Shown here: one piece after another, positions 48,781-60,935 of the stretch
Layout: each line of letters begins with the position of its first letter
Position numbering within the stretch: position 1 is the stretch's first letter
NCBI GenBank assembly: GCA_949752795.1
Contig: OX457064.1
Span: forward strand, 38,870,368-38,934,367
Source: Hyperoodon ampullatus
Taxonomy: Eukaryota; Chordata; Mammalia; Artiodactyla; Ziphiidae
Direction: 5' to 3'
DNA length: 64,000 nucleotides
The notes under the pieces: generated by a model
What the model was told of the DNA's origin: nothing
The model's database searches: none
What the model saw: the letters and a program-made list of their open reading frames with translations, nothing else
Made by a program: the position numbers and the translations under genes

Positions 48781-49400
48781 CAGTTGCTCAAATATGTTTC
48801 AAAGTTTCAAGAATTATTACATATGCCACTTAATGAGAACAGATAAAGCATTAAACACATATAAGGGAGATGACACCAAAGTTGCTATTGGTATCAAATG
48901 ATTATTTTAAAAATATTTTTATAAATTCTGAAATCTCTTCCATAACAAAAATATATACAAAATAAATATTATAGCCAAAGAAAAAGTTCTTTCTATTTTA
49001 GTTATTGAGCAGGAGATAAATGCATTCAATGCAACAATATGGGCTAATTAACTCAGGTGGCAGATGTGAGAACGGTTAGGATTCTAGCTGGACTCTGCCA
49101 ACACTTGGTACTACAACCAAATAGGAAACCATCTTCACTGGCTATGGAGGTGTGTGAAGATTTACTGAAAACCTATCAAGTAGATTGCCACACAATTGAT
49201 CAAATATATTTAGGAAAACTAGATTGCATAATATTTGATTTACCAATTTCAATTACCAAACGCCAAATCAACTTGCATTAATACTATAAAATCCATTTGC
49301 TGAAGAAGGGTTTTTTCATATAAAAGGGAAAAATTTGCCATAGATAAGCTATAGCTATATGTAAAATGAATCTCTTCTTATATTATTACGTTAACATATT
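48781..49400. other. Unassigned DNA with an orphan frame
   Basis: A 74-codon frame at 49057-49281 follows a splice-acceptor-like 'taactcag'. It is described as a finding. No gene is called. Confidence 0.4.
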
Positions 49401-49414
49401 CAATATTGCATGGA

Positions 49415-49536
49415 GGGAATTCCCTGGTGGTCCAGTGGTTAGGACTCCACGCTCTCACTGCCGAGGGCCCGGGTTCAATCCCTGGTCGGGGAACTAAGGT
49501 CCCACAAGCCACATGGCCAAAAAAAAAAAAAAAAAA
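49415..49536 (+). mobile_element. Short tRNA-derived SINE of the CHR family
   Basis: A compact SINE starting 'gggaattccctggtggtcc', with a clear tRNA-like head and B box 'gggttcaatccct', then 'ggtcggggaactaaggtc' and an A tail. It lacks the long CHR-2 body. The TSD 'caatattgcatgga' is perfect at 49401-49414 and 49537-49550. Confidence 0.94.
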
Positions 49537-49550
49537 CAATATTGCATGGA

Positions 49551-51479
49551 TCTGTAAACTTAAAATACTGAATTAAGAAGCTGATTTTTTTTAACCTGTG
49601 TAGAGCTAGTTTTTGAAGATGAATTTATGTCCCTATTCTTTATGCGGGTGACCTCACAGAAAAAAAATTCTACTTTTCTGACTAACTCTTGAGAGATTTT
49701 CGAACATCTTGGCCACTAACTTACTTAATCTCTTGTCTGTGAATTTTGAGAAAGGGTCATAATTTTGGGGGGAGATAAATAGTAGGCAGAGATGATAGTC
49801 AATATCACATCAACATCAATTCTTTGCATGAAAGACAACTTTTTTTTCTTCAAAAATAAGTACAAATCCCTCTCTACAACCTTCAGAGTATCATTAAGAT
49901 TCTAGCCCATTTTGAAGCACTAACCTAGTTAAGAAAAAGGAACATTTATTTTGTAGGGTCTACCTCGTCTGATCAGTAGTGAGACTGTAAATATCAGTCT
50001 TGGACACAGCTCTTTCAGCATATTTCCAGAATGAGGCACGCCCCCCAAATTTAGATAAACTGGATATGCTCTGGGAAGATGAATTTTCTGACTATTCTAA
50101 GATCTGACTTCTCCTACCTATAGTCCCTGAGCCTGATATCTGCACTTCTTGTTATAATGACACATTGAAAGTTTCTGGGCTCTCTGGGCTCCGTCCTACA
50201 TTGATGTCCTAATGATATTGTCTTTTTTACATGGTTTTGGTATTTTGTTTCATTCAGCCTTTTGGTGAACCATACAGTAGTGCACAACCAAAAAGACTAA
50301 CTTCTTCTTGCCCATAATATATATTTGGGTAACCTAGACATTTCAGCAATATTTACCCAATGCATTTCAAGATATAAGATTTGCTCTTTATGTTTTGAAA
50401 GAACTGCCAAAGACTCCCAGCTAAGCATCACTTATCTTCATCTCATTCCCACCTACTACTCACTCATTCTTTAGATTTAATATTTTTCCATGTTTCTATC
50501 ACCTTCTCAAAGGTGGTTGACATTTAAAATAGCAAGTATAGATTGCATATATCATTAAATTTGCTTCCAGTAGAAAAGAAAACTAACTGAACTTTTGGTA
50601 GAAAAACATTCATCAGCAGCATCTTCATCCTTAAGTTACATTTTTTACACAACCAGTTTTGCAGAAACTACTTATATCAGTTAAGCCATTCAGGCAGCAA
50701 GTAAGAGAAAATCCAATTTGAAATGGCACCTGTGATAAGGCAATTTGTTATCTCACAAGACAGGAAGACCAGAAGTGAGTTAGCTCCCCAGTTGGTCTAC
50801 TCACCAAATCAACCTCATCATCAAGGACACAAGTGCTTTACATCACTTTACTCTGCCACCTTCAGCTGTTGGCCTTTGTCCTCAGCCTAACAGCTACATA
50901 AAACGATAGTCCAAAGTCTGAAAGGAGAATGTCCTTTCCTTAGGTCTTTTTTTTTTTTTTTGGCAAAAAAAATCTTCTCCCAACATCTAGACAGACTACT
51001 CCTCATCACCTCATACATACATTTCTAAACAAATATTAGAAAGATGACAGGATTACCGTATTTTACTAGGAGGAAACAAGACTCATGACTTATGCCTTGA
51101 TGCTTCCAAGGAGCCCAGCCTTGCTTGAAGCACAGGACCACCTAATACCTGAAATAGTTATCTAGAAAAGTCATGAATGATGACTCCTAGCTGGGGGACT
51201 AACAGTCTTCAGACACCACGGTTCCAGGTATGAAATGATGTGCCCTAATGATTTACCACTCCATATACCCACTTTTTTATCTTTAATTTATCCTTTATCT
51301 TTTTCCAATAAACCTGTTGGGGGACTCAGCTAGAAATTATGCCTATTTGCAAAATGATTATCTCTATGATAACATCTTAAGTGTAAGACTCAAGAAGTTC
51401 ACAAGATTTATTTTTTGGAAATGTGTAGAATTCCTTATGATAAAAGGTAAACTAAGGCATATTAAAATTTTTTAAGAAT
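49551..51479. other. Mostly unassigned DNA
   Basis: A block at about 50690-50930 with a T run at 50947 may be an ancient interspersed repeat. No gene is seen. Confidence 0.4.
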
Positions 51480-51790
51480 TTGAGCAAAAATTGATTCCAA
51501 CTGGGCAGCACCAAACCAAAAGTGGTTAGAAGTGCTCCACTGATGAGAGCTTAGGGAGAGATTTTTATAGAGAAGAGGTAGAAGCAGAGCAAGGAAACTA
51601 TTCGATTGGCTGTAGATTAAGCAGTCGCCTCATTTGTAAAACCCTAGCTGGATGTTTGTGAGTGGTTGTTGTTAGATTTTTGCTTTCTTCACCTTGAGGC
51701 ATTTACAGGCTTAGGTTTTGGTTTGCTTACATAGGCTCCCAAGCCATTAAAGCCACCTCAGGCGAATGTCCCTCTTGTTTAATTAATTTA
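51480..51790 (-). mobile_element. Possible ERV-type LTR, antisense
   Basis: The blocks 'ggcagcaccaaaccaaaagt', 'tttttatagagaagagg', 'gattggctgtagattaagca' and 'gccacctcaggcgaatg' fit the complement of an ERV LTR that I cannot name. The reading is tentative. Confidence 0.45.
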
Positions 51791-53189
51791 GTACTTAATG
51801 TTAGGTTGTTTGGTAAAGAACCCAATTAAGATTCTATAAGGAATTCAGGTTTGATTCCTTAATTCAGATAGGTCAAATAGTTCTCCTTTGAAAGGCTTTG
51901 AGCCTTAAAATAGCCACGACGTTGTTCTGAAATACATTGTGTTGCCATTAGATACATGTGCTTCAATTGGAAGAAAAACTGACACAGTATCACACAACCT
52001 TGGGAGAGCCTATGAAAGGTGTTCTAGTGCTATTAGTAACTTCTTCCTAAAGACATAGTGACGTGCCACATGTAGAACATTTCATGCAAAGACACAGTCC
52101 AATTTCCATCCTTAACAGGGCTTTGAAAACTGCCTGATTTTCACTGGGAAAAGAAAGGATAAAACTTACTCAACAAATTTGTTATAAGGTCAAATAGAAT
52201 TGTATTTCTCTTGATACATAGGTATGTGAGTGTATATGGGTGTGTATAACATAGATGAATATATGTATAGATGTATACATTTATATGTACACACACATGC
52301 ACATATATATACACATATGTATAAATAATACATATAGAAAGATATATACATATAGAAAGATATACATACACACACACACCCATACTCTATTTATGGTGAT
52401 TATCTTTGTGAGGATGTTGAAAATACAAAGCATGAATAATATCCATTATGTTAACCACATTTTAAAAATATCCCTTGATTTGAGGCTTTGAGCAGATTGC
52501 TTAGCATTCTTTGCTGCATCTGATTTGGCCTTCGGGGGAGTTACTCAATTGCTACCTTCTTTTAAATTTATCATTTGAATCCTATAATCCAGGGAGAAAA
52601 ACAGTCAGTTGGCTGAAGCATGCTGATTTGCCCCAGAGTGAAACTAGAGACAAAAAGGTCTTGGAGGCCTTAAAAAGGAATAGAAGTTCTGTTTGTTTGT
52701 TTTAGAATTTAAAAACATTTATTTTTACTTTGTTTGCTGTATGGATTTCTTCTAACATCACTAATTAAGCATCGTATTCAGTAGCTCTTAACCTTTAGGA
52801 ATTACCAGAGAAAGAATAAATGGGACAAGTTTAAAAAGCCATCCCATGTAATTTTTAAGTTTGCTTTCAAAGTTTTGGTTTAAGTTTAAACCCTGCCCTA
52901 AATTTTAGAGGAGGGATGAAGTAAGGTTATAGGCTAGTGAAAAACATTTGAATTTTAGGGGCATTGAGGACAAAAATAAGCAAACCAGTTTCTGCTTATG
53001 TATTGAATCCCTAAAAAAAAAAAAAAAAAAAAGGTGTTTGTAAGGTTTGTAAGTTTTTCAGAAACTAGATTTTATTTTTCCACAAAAGTTTTCTGTAAAG
53101 TACTGTAAATTCCCAGTTTAGCCCAATGAACCATAGAAATAATACCACTGTAAAAGCTGATCACTGATTTGTTCTTGGTATGAGATGAT
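51791..53189. other. Unassigned DNA with microsatellite
   Basis: Apart from the TA/TG/CA-rich microsatellite at 52215-52380 and an A run at 53012-53033, nothing is recognised. Confidence 0.42.
52215..52380. repeat. Compound TATG/TACA/CA microsatellite
   Basis: A mixed purine-pyrimidine repeat tract. Inside it, a perfect 18-bp tandem duplication lies at 52329-52346 and 52347-52364 (unit tacatatagaaagatata). The tract gives long repetitive frames on both strands that are not genes. Confidence 0.92.
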
Positions 53190-53203
53190 TCCCATTGAGC
53201 TTT

Positions 53204-53411
53204 TTTTTTTTTTTTTTTTGCGGTACGCGGGTCTCTCACTGCTATGGCCTCTCCCGTTGCGGAGCACAGGCTCCGGACACACAGGCCCAGCGGCCACAGC
53301 TCACGGGCCCAGCCGCTCTGCGGCATGTGGGATCTTCCCAGATCGGGGCACGAACCCGTGTCCCCTGCATCAGCAGATGGACTCTCAACCACTGCACCAC
53401 CAGGGAAGCCC
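53204..53411 (-). mobile_element. CHR-2 type SINE, antisense
   Basis: A full-length copy with its tail as a T run on the left, followed by 'gcggtacgcgggtctctcac', and its start on the right ('ccaccagggaagccc'). The TSD 'tcccattgagcttt' is perfect at 53190-53203 and 53412-53425. Confidence 0.95.
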
Positions 53412-53425
53412 TCCCATTGAGCTTT

Positions 53426-54165
53426 AATGCTTGATGGGAATTCTTCCAGCATGATGGACTGATACTTTGATCTTTTCTAGTAGCAGATGGATGGACAGGA
53501 ATTACTCCACTGTTTAGAGATGGATACTCCCTGGATGGTGACAGACAGTACAGTATCTGTTACTGAAATGGATGAGAAGGGTAATAATGACTAATAGGTA
53601 ATAGCTAATAACTGTAGCTTCAGGAAACATGACCAGAGAGCTAGCCAGTGTGGTTGCCCAGTTGCAGTGTGGGTCACTCCTTTGATAGGGGTTCATTACA
53701 GTGCAATGGGCTATTGATTAAGTCGTTCAAAATTTCCTGAATGTCAACCACAAAGAAAATACAATGCTAGGCTCTGGAGAAACAATTGTAACCAAGCAGA
53801 TGTGGTCTTTTCTGTCCAGGCACTTACAAAATAATTTGGGATGTAGGGCTGGGCAAACAAGCAAATAATCACACATGAATATAAAACCGCAGCTGGGATA
53901 AATGCTGGGAGAGATAATACATGGTCCTTTGAATAACGGAATAGAGGACTTTTAATCTAGCAAGCTACAGATTTCCCTGATAAATGATTTCTCCTAAAGG
54001 GTGTATTGTAGGTAATCGGTCCAAGGGTGGAGTGGACTAAACCAGTAGAAAAGCCTGAAAGAAGACCAGTAGGGCAGGGGACGAGAGGAAGAAAGACTAG
54101 AATGAGATGATGCCTCAGAACTAGTTTGAACACCACACCTGATAGAGATTAACATTCTATGTTTT
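53426..54165. other. Unassigned DNA with an ancient repeat scrap
   Basis: A block at 53735-53930 ('caatgctaggctctggag') resembles an ancient interspersed repeat that I cannot name. No gene is seen. Confidence 0.4.
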
Positions 54166-54174
54166 AAAAAGACC

Positions 54175-54430
54175 AAGGGGGAAGGGGCAGGAGGGATAAA
54201 TTGGGAGGTTGGGATTGACAAATACACGTTACTATACATAAAATAGATAACTAATAAGAACCTACTGTATAGCACGGGGAACTCTACTCAGTGCTCTGTA
54301 ATGACCTATATGGGAAAAGAATCTAAAAAAGAGTGGATATGTGTGTATGTATAACTGATTCACTTTGCTGTACAGCAGAAAATAAAACAACATTGTAAAT
54401 CAACTATACTCCAATAAAAATTAATTTAAG
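54175..54430 (+). mobile_element. Very short L1 3' UTR insertion
   Basis: Only the L1 3' UTR is present, from the G-rich block ('gggggaaggggcaggaggg') to 'atcaactatactccaataaa'. The TSD 'aaaaagacc' is seen at 54166-54174 and 54431-54439. It is a strongly 5'-truncated but otherwise regular insertion. Confidence 0.9.
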
Positions 54431-54466
54431 AAAAAGACCTATTTCGGTCTTTAGCCTGAGAGCATT

Positions 54467-54510
54467 TGTGTGTGTGTGTCTGTGTGTGTGTGTGTGTGTG
54501 TGTGTATGTA
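54467..54510 (+). repeat. (TG)n microsatellite
   Basis: A TG dinucleotide run with one TC interruption near 54480. It lies just downstream of the short L1 insertion. Confidence 0.96.
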
Positions 54511-54615
54511 AATGTCAATCTGAGTATAGAGCAGAGAAAGGAGGAACGGAAGAGAACCAAAGTCTGGAAGCTATTGTGGTAACCAAGATGTGTGGTGTTG
54601 GTAGTTTGGTCTAGG

Positions 54616-54803
54616 GAAGTGGTTCTCAAACTTTAATGTGGATCAGAATCACCTGGAGGGTTTATTAAAACACAGATTGCTGGGCCCTACACCCAGACAT
54701 TCTGACTCAGCGGGTCTGGAATGGAGCACAAAATGTGTATTTCTAATTACTTGCCAGGTAATACTAAAAGTGACAGTCTGAGGATCAAACTTTGAAAACC
54801 ACT
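54616..54803 (+). mobile_element. MER5-type hAT MITE
   Basis: Both ends are kept: 'agtggttctcaaacttta' on the left and 'aaactttgaaaaccact' on the right, as inverted terminal repeats. The body has 'cagaatcacctggagg' and 'gggccctacacccag'. It is better preserved than the copy at 556-715. Confidence 0.88.
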
Positions 54804-55391
54804 GTAAATCTCAATGTACACAACTGGTCTAGGGTGAGAAAGGTGGACAGATTATTTCTATATTCTCAATGCAAAAAAATTCTCATGAGTGAAATGATGA
54901 AAAATTTCCTTGGCTAATTAATTTGTATTTCATATTCTGAGGAATAATGAAGTCTAACACCACTTAACATCTTACGATTTCTGACTTGACAGTGATCTAT
55001 GAAAGTTTTTTACAATAAGATTAAAGTGATTGTGTCTTCTCCTTCTAGTCAATATTTCAACACAGAAAAATATTTTATATGAGTTAATTTGGAAATTTAC
55101 CCAATTATCCATAAAATATATTTTAAAAAATGTTTGAATAAGACCCATGCAATCTGTGCTGTACAGTATTGCTAAGACTATCTCTGGTGAAAGATTCATT
55201 TTACATTTTTATTTCTAATCTGCTGGGGACAAATATGTGTCCAGATGCACATGCTCAGTGAGCAGTTTGTACTACCTAGACCCACCACACAAGTTCGGCA
55301 ACATATAAACTGGCTCAGATTCTGTTCAAAGGGACAAATCCACTAACTACATACTTGGATGTTGTTGTGACATCAATTTTCTACAAAAGTT
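54804..55391. other. Unassigned DNA
   Basis: No gene or recognised repeat is seen between the MER5-type element and the next SINE. Confidence 0.45.
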
Positions 55392-55402
55392 TCTGAATGC
55401 AT

Positions 55403-55610
55403 TTTTTTTTTTTTTTTTGCGGTACGTGGGCCTCTCACTGTTGTGGCCTCTCCCGTTGTGGAGCACAGGCTCCGGACGTGCAGGCTCAGCGGCCATGGCT
55501 CACGGGGCCAGCCGCTCTACAGCATGTGGGATCTTCCCGGACCGGGGAACGAACCCGTGTCCCCTGCATCGGCAGGCGGACTCTCAACCACTGCATCAAC
55601 AGGGAAGCCC
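55403..55610 (-). mobile_element. CHR-2 type SINE, antisense
   Basis: A full-length copy: a T run, 'gcggtacgtgggcctctcac', the body, and the start as 'caacagggaagccc'. The TSD 'tctgaatgcat' is perfect at 55392-55402 and 55611-55621. It lies in the same orientation as the copy at 53204, 2 kb away. Confidence 0.95.
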
Positions 55611-55621
55611 TCTGAATGCAT

Positions 55622-56639
55622 ATTTTTAATTTCTGTAATTACCTTGTTGTTCAGGTGACTCACCTTTCATGACCTGACACTGATTCACAGGCCACACTTT
55701 AACTAGCACTACCTTACAGGAAATATAAAAATACAATTTTTTCTTGAAAATTACTAGTCCAAGGAGATCTTCAAAATGGGCAAAGTTCTGCTGAACTTCA
55801 TAAGGCAGCTTCATGATTGTCTCATTTGGCAAAAACCAAAATGGTAGCACAAAATTAGAAATATGATGGATAACCTCAGTTTTACTTCATTTTACTTGGC
55901 AGAGCTTTCAGCGAATAAAGGCCACAGGACTTGCTTTATTCTAGAAATCTTATAACATTTAAAATTTTGAATAAAATTTGATCTACCCTTTAGTGTTTAG
56001 TTTGAGGCAAAACTCCTTCGTATTTCTTGACTATTCAATTATTTTGTTCTATGTGTTTATTTTTTGTATTGCTCAAAAAATGTTTGAAAATAGCTCTTTA
56101 GTTAATGAGGAACTCTGTGATATTTTTTGGTGTTGATTAAGGAACAAAAGAAACACTCCCAGTGTCCGTCTATGCAGGCTGGAAAATTCACCAGGACACA
56201 CTTTTCAGTGCTTTACCCTCTAACTGATTAGCTGTCTGAAATGGCTCATCATTGTATCAATAATAAGGCCCCAGGAGTTTCTTAAACAAATTAAAATATT
56301 TTCTTTTTTGTACATCCTTAGTACCATAACATTCATTTTTATAGCAGAATTCTTGGATATTTTGGCATTACGTAAAAAGAAACAATATTTCTACTTTTCA
56401 TAACCCACAATAATATGGGTCCCAGTACTACATCTGTTTTAATGTGATTTGCTAAGTAGGGAGAATCATTTAGGCCTGTAATGAATCACTCACACAGTGT
56501 TAGAGATTCAGATGTGTACTGCATTCCAGATTAAGCAGCAACTAACCCTCCTGTGTGATGGAAAGATTTCCTAGTGGTTAAATATGCAAGATCTAGTTTC
56601 CACTTTCAAGAAGGTAAAGTAAACATACTTTTTATTTTT
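55622..56639. other. Unassigned DNA
   Basis: About 1 kb without recognised features, between the SINE and the 5' end of the large L1. Confidence 0.42.
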
Positions 56640-58912
56640 CTCCCACTAATTACAACAGAAAACGTTGGACTTTATACATAAAATAAACATCAAAAGACCC
56701 CAAAAGGAGAAAAGAAGGCAGATTGGCTAGGGACCTCAGGGATGATATGGTGGTGAGTTCTCTGAATTTTCTTTTTGCCTCATATATCCCAAATTCTCAG
56801 TTAAAGAAGCTAGCAACCTGCTAAAACTAGCAGGCACAGACAAAACAAACAAACAAAAGCGCCCAAATAACTTTTAGATAAGAACTACTCTACTCCAGCC
56901 AAATATCACAGAAATAACTATGACCCAACACACACCCATACCAACAAAGGCTGAGTGAGTTGCCTAGACTTCCACCCATGCCAGGCTGTAATAAGGCACC
57001 CAACCTCCCACAACTGGGATGGTGTCAGAGAAGGCCAAGTGGAAAGACAGGACTCTCACCACCACCCAGCAGGAAAGAGGCCATTTCTCCCCTCTGTAGT
57101 ACCAGTAGAGGCCCCATAGGGAGCAGTAACTCCTATCCCTCCTAGCCTGAGAGGTAGGAATAAAGGCCTAGTGAGGAGCCAGAAATTCCACTCTGACCCA
57201 GGAGTCACATGGAAACTTCCCTCCTCAGATGTCAATGGAAGCCAAGTGGGAAACCTGCACTTCTACCCCCATTTGGCAGTAACAAGGTGCCACCCCACCT
57301 CTTTTCCTACTGCAGTGGGGGGTCACAGAAAATCATCTAAAATAGAAGGTTTAAATAAGATCCAGAATCTTATAACATAATACCTTAAATTTTCAGGTTT
57401 CAATAGAAAGTCAATTGTTATACCAGGAACCAGGAAGATCTCAAACTGAATGAAAAAAAGACAATCAATAGACGGCAACACTGAAATGACAGAGATAATA
57501 GAATTATCTGACAAAGATTATAAAAAGGCTATTATAAAAATGATTGAAGAGGCAATTAAAAACATGTGAGAAACAAATGAAAAAATAGACAGTATTAGAA
57601 AGAAACAGAAAACGTGAGCCAAGAAATAGAAGATATAAAGGAGAACCAAATGGAAATTTTAGAACTAAAACTCAAACAAACAAACAATAATTTAAATTTA
57701 AAAAACTCAGTAAATGAGTTCAATAGCAGAATGTAAGGGACAGAAGACATAAACAGTGAACTGGAAAGTGGAACAATAGAAATTACCCCGTTGGAAACAA
57801 TAGAGAAAAAAATAGACTTAAAAAAATTAACAAAGCCTCAGGGACCTGTGCAACTATACCAAAAATATCTAATATTCATTCAGCTGGAATCCTTGAAATA
57901 GAGGAGAAAGGAGAGAGTAATGAAAAAGTAACTGAATAACATCTAATCAAAGCTGAAAACTTCCAAAATTTAGCAAAAGGCATACTTAAATACTGAAGCT
58001 GAGTGAACTGAAAATAGGATAAATCCATAGAAATCCATGCCAAGATGTATCATAGTCAAACTGTGGAAGACTAAAAGAACAAATATTTTTTTAAGGAAGC
58101 GAGAGAGAAATAGCACATTACATATGGAGGAAAAATATTTGAATGACAGCAAATTTCTCACCAAAAACAATGGAGGTCAGAAGGAATTACTACAGTTTTC
58201 AAGTGCTGAAAAAAAGAACTATTCAATATAGAATCAAATATCCAATGAAAATCTATTTCAGAAATGAAGAGGAAATCAAGATATTCTGAAATGAAGGAAA
58301 GCTAAGAGAATATGTTCCTGGCAGTTCTAATGTAAAAGAATGGCTGAAGGAAGTCCTCTAAAGAGAAAAATAAACACAATAAGAAAGAATCTTGGAACAT
58401 CAGGAAGTAAAATAGAATATGGTGTGCAAAAATATAGACAAAATACTAAATCATGTTTGATGATTGAAGTAAAAAGTATAGCACTGTTTCATGTGGTTCC
58501 ATATGTACATAAAGGAAATATTTACAACAATATTACAAATAGGGGAGGGTAAAGGGATATAAAGAAAAGCAAGGTTTCATACTTCACTGTGGTAAAATGA
58601 CACCACCATTAGACTCTGCTAAATTTTATATGTATAACGTAATAACTAGAGCAACCATTAAAAATAAAAAACTATACAATGAGGTAAATCAAAAAAATGA
58701 TAAATAAATCAAAACGTAATTCTAGAAAATACTCAAGTAACCCACAGGAAAAATGACAGAAAAAAAAAAGAGAACAAAACAAAAAATAATATGAGTGACT
58801 TAAGCCCTAATATATTAAAATTACATTAAACAAAAATGGTCTAAATACATTAATTAGAAGACAAAGTCTAGCAAAGTAGATTTAAAATCATGACTCAACA
58901 GGCTTTCTGTAA
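56640..58912 (+). mobile_element. Old L1, 5' UTR to start of ORF2 (left of Tigger)
   Basis: The left arm of a large L1. The 5' UTR (about 56640-57330) contains C/A-rich stretches typical of old L1 promoters. A broken ORF1 lies at about 57440-58365, and the first part of the ORF2 endonuclease follows to 58912, where the Tigger insertion begins. Most old L1s are 5'-truncated, so a copy with 5' UTR is uncommon. Confidence 0.8.
57440..58365 (+). pseudogene. L1 ORF1 pseudogene
   Basis: The region carries old L1 ORF1 landmarks: a lysine- and glutamate-rich coiled-coil part ('gaagatataaaggagaacc'), an RNA-recognition part, and the C-terminal part ('aaatatccaatgaaaat', 'ggctgaaggaagtcc'). The frame is closed by many stops and frameshifts. 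No product is expected. Confidence 0.7.
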
Positions 58913-59059
58913 TACATTAAGTCCCCTACATATGAACTTTCAAGATGCAAACTTTCAAAGATGCTAATGTGCGTTCACATGTGCAATCACATAAGTTAGT
59001 TCACATGTCTGGTGTATGTTGTCACATGCATGCATCCTCTACAAGTGGTTGTGCTTTTG

Positions 59060-59105
59060 TGTACTTTACTGTACAGTACTGTATACAGTACAGTGGTACA
59101 GTATC
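59060..59105. repeat. GTAC-rich palindromic subterminal repeat of Tigger
   Basis: The block holds repeated 'tactgtac/gtacagta' motifs, including a perfect 16-bp palindrome (gtactgtatacagtac). Similar motifs occur in the 3' subterminal region at about 60980-61015 and 61100-61117. Confidence 0.85.
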
Positions 59106-59121
59106 TTTATTTCAAGCCCAG

Positions 59122-60935
59122 GATGTCCGGAAGCAAGTGTAAAAGCAGCGATTATGTAGTTGGTACTTCTAAGAAGCGCCAAGCGATAACAATGGAAACA
59201 ACAGTGAAAATAATGGAGAGAGTGGAATGCAGTGAAAAGATGGTAGACATTTGTCCTTCTTATAACACGAATCGTTCAACCATGGGCACAATTCTAAAAA
59301 AGGACAAGATCATGGAACATGTGAAATTTACTGTGCCAATGATGTCGACAATAATATCAAAGAAGCATGGAAAAAGTGATGGAGGAGATGGAGAAACTTC
59401 TCAGTGTGTGGATGCAGGATCAGCATCAGTGTCGAGTCCCGCTCAGCTTAACACTGATTCAAGAGAAAGCTAAGAGCCTTTGTGAAGACTTGAAGAAGAA
59501 ACACGGTGAAGAATCAGAAGGTGCATGTTTTAATGCCAGCCATGGCTATTTTCATTGGTTCAAGACTAGAGCCAACCTCCACGATGTAAAAGTAAGTGGC
59601 ATGGCAGCAAGTGCAGATATGGTAGCTGCCCAGGAATTTCCTGAAATGCTTTGAGAAATTATTGATGAAGGTGCATATTTACCCAAGCAGGTTTTTAATG
59701 TGGATGAGACAGGTCTGTACTGAAAGAGGATGCCAGACCAAAGTTATATCAGTAAGGAGGAAAAGTTGATGCCAGTCTATAAAACAACAAAGGATAGGCT
59801 ACCTCTGCTGTTTGGTGGCAATGCTTCTGGCCATATGAAGCTGAAGCCTCTCTTAGTTTATCACTCAGAGAACCCAAGAGCCCTTAAAAACATAGCCAAG
59901 GGCTCTCTCCCTATTGTGTGGAAGAATAACTCCAAAGCCTGGGTTACACAGGTCATTTTCCAGGACTGGTTTTTCCACCACTTTATCCCAGAGGTTAAAG
60001 AAATATTGCTTGGAGAAGGATGTCCCATTGGACATTCTTCTACTGCTTGACAATGCTCTAGGCCACCACCCCATTCATGGACGATTTTCATCCCAACGTC
60101 AAAGTAGTGCCTCTGCCACCGAATACTATACTACGTCGCTCATCCAACCTATGGACCAGGGAGTTACAGCGACTTTCAAGAAATATCATTTAGGTCACAC
60201 TTTTCATCAGGCCATAAAGCTGAGTGATGAATCAGGAACAACTCTGGCAATTTGGGAAGGACTATAACATCTACAAAGTCAATAAAAAACATTGACTTTG
60301 CTTGGCATGAGGTTATGGCCATCACCATGAATGGAGTTTGGAAGAAACTTTGCCCGCAGTTTGTTCACAATTTTTGTGGATTTTAGAAGGTGGATGAGGA
60401 GTCCAAAGAGGTCTTCAGCAACTTAGTGACCCTCAGTGAGAAGCTGGAGCTAGATCTGCAAGAGCACAACTTCATGGAACTCCTTGCTGTGCAATATGAG
60501 GAGCTTACTAATGAAGACCTGATGGAATTGGAGGCCCAGAGAAAGGACAAAGAGAGACAAGAGGAAGAACTAACTAAAGAACTGAAGAGATTCACGACAC
60601 AGGAAATGGCAAGGGGATTTTCTTTATTTGACGAGGCACTGTTAGTTTTTGACGCACAGGACCTTAATATAGAATGGTACACGAAGGTTGCAGCAGCTGT
60701 TCAGAATGCAATCCAGTGCTACCATGTCGTCTATGATGAGAAAAAAAGAGCTAATAATCAGACATCACTGGATCGCTTTTTCAGTAGGGTAGATAGAATT
60801 GAATCCAACAGGGAACCAGAGCCTGTGCCATCAACGTCAGGTGTGAGTGAAATAGCAACTTGCCCTCCATCCCCTATTGCTGACAATCCTTCAGCTCTAC
60901 CATCTCCCACCTCCTCTCCCTCCTCCAGTGGGTAA
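59122..60935 (+). pseudogene. Tigger transposase pseudogene (CENP-B/DDE type)
   Basis: The parental protein binds the terminal repeats with an N-terminal CENP-B-like helix-turn-helix region and cuts and pastes the element with a DDE/DDD nuclease core. The start is MSGSKCKSS at 59122. The frame shifts near 59365, stops at 59652 and 59721, shifts between about 59990 and 60045, and shifts and stops again at about 60265-60386. Catalytic motifs are visible: VDETGLY (59700), LLLDNALGH (60045) and QPMDQGV (60150), so all three acidic residues persist. The C-terminal tail is open from 60390 to the stop at 60935. Length fits a full family member. Fixed inactive. Confidence 0.93.

Noticed and set aside
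49415..49536. tRNA gene
   Set aside because: The head has a B box, but it is the tRNA-like head of a SINE with a poly(A) tail and TSD, without a foldable full tRNA or anticodon arm.
52141..52491. Tyrosine/isoleucine-rich repeat proteins on both strands
   Set aside because: They are translations of the compound microsatellite at 52215-52380.
59012..59121. Upstream start of the transposase frame
   Set aside because: The frame is open from 59012, but this part covers the palindromic subterminal repeat. The MSGSKCKSS start at 59122 fits the family.
60390..60935. Functional 181-codon host gene (TIGD1-like)
   Set aside because: It is the C-terminal part of the broken Tigger transposase; the upstream frame is interrupted by stops and shifts inside a transposon with TA duplication.
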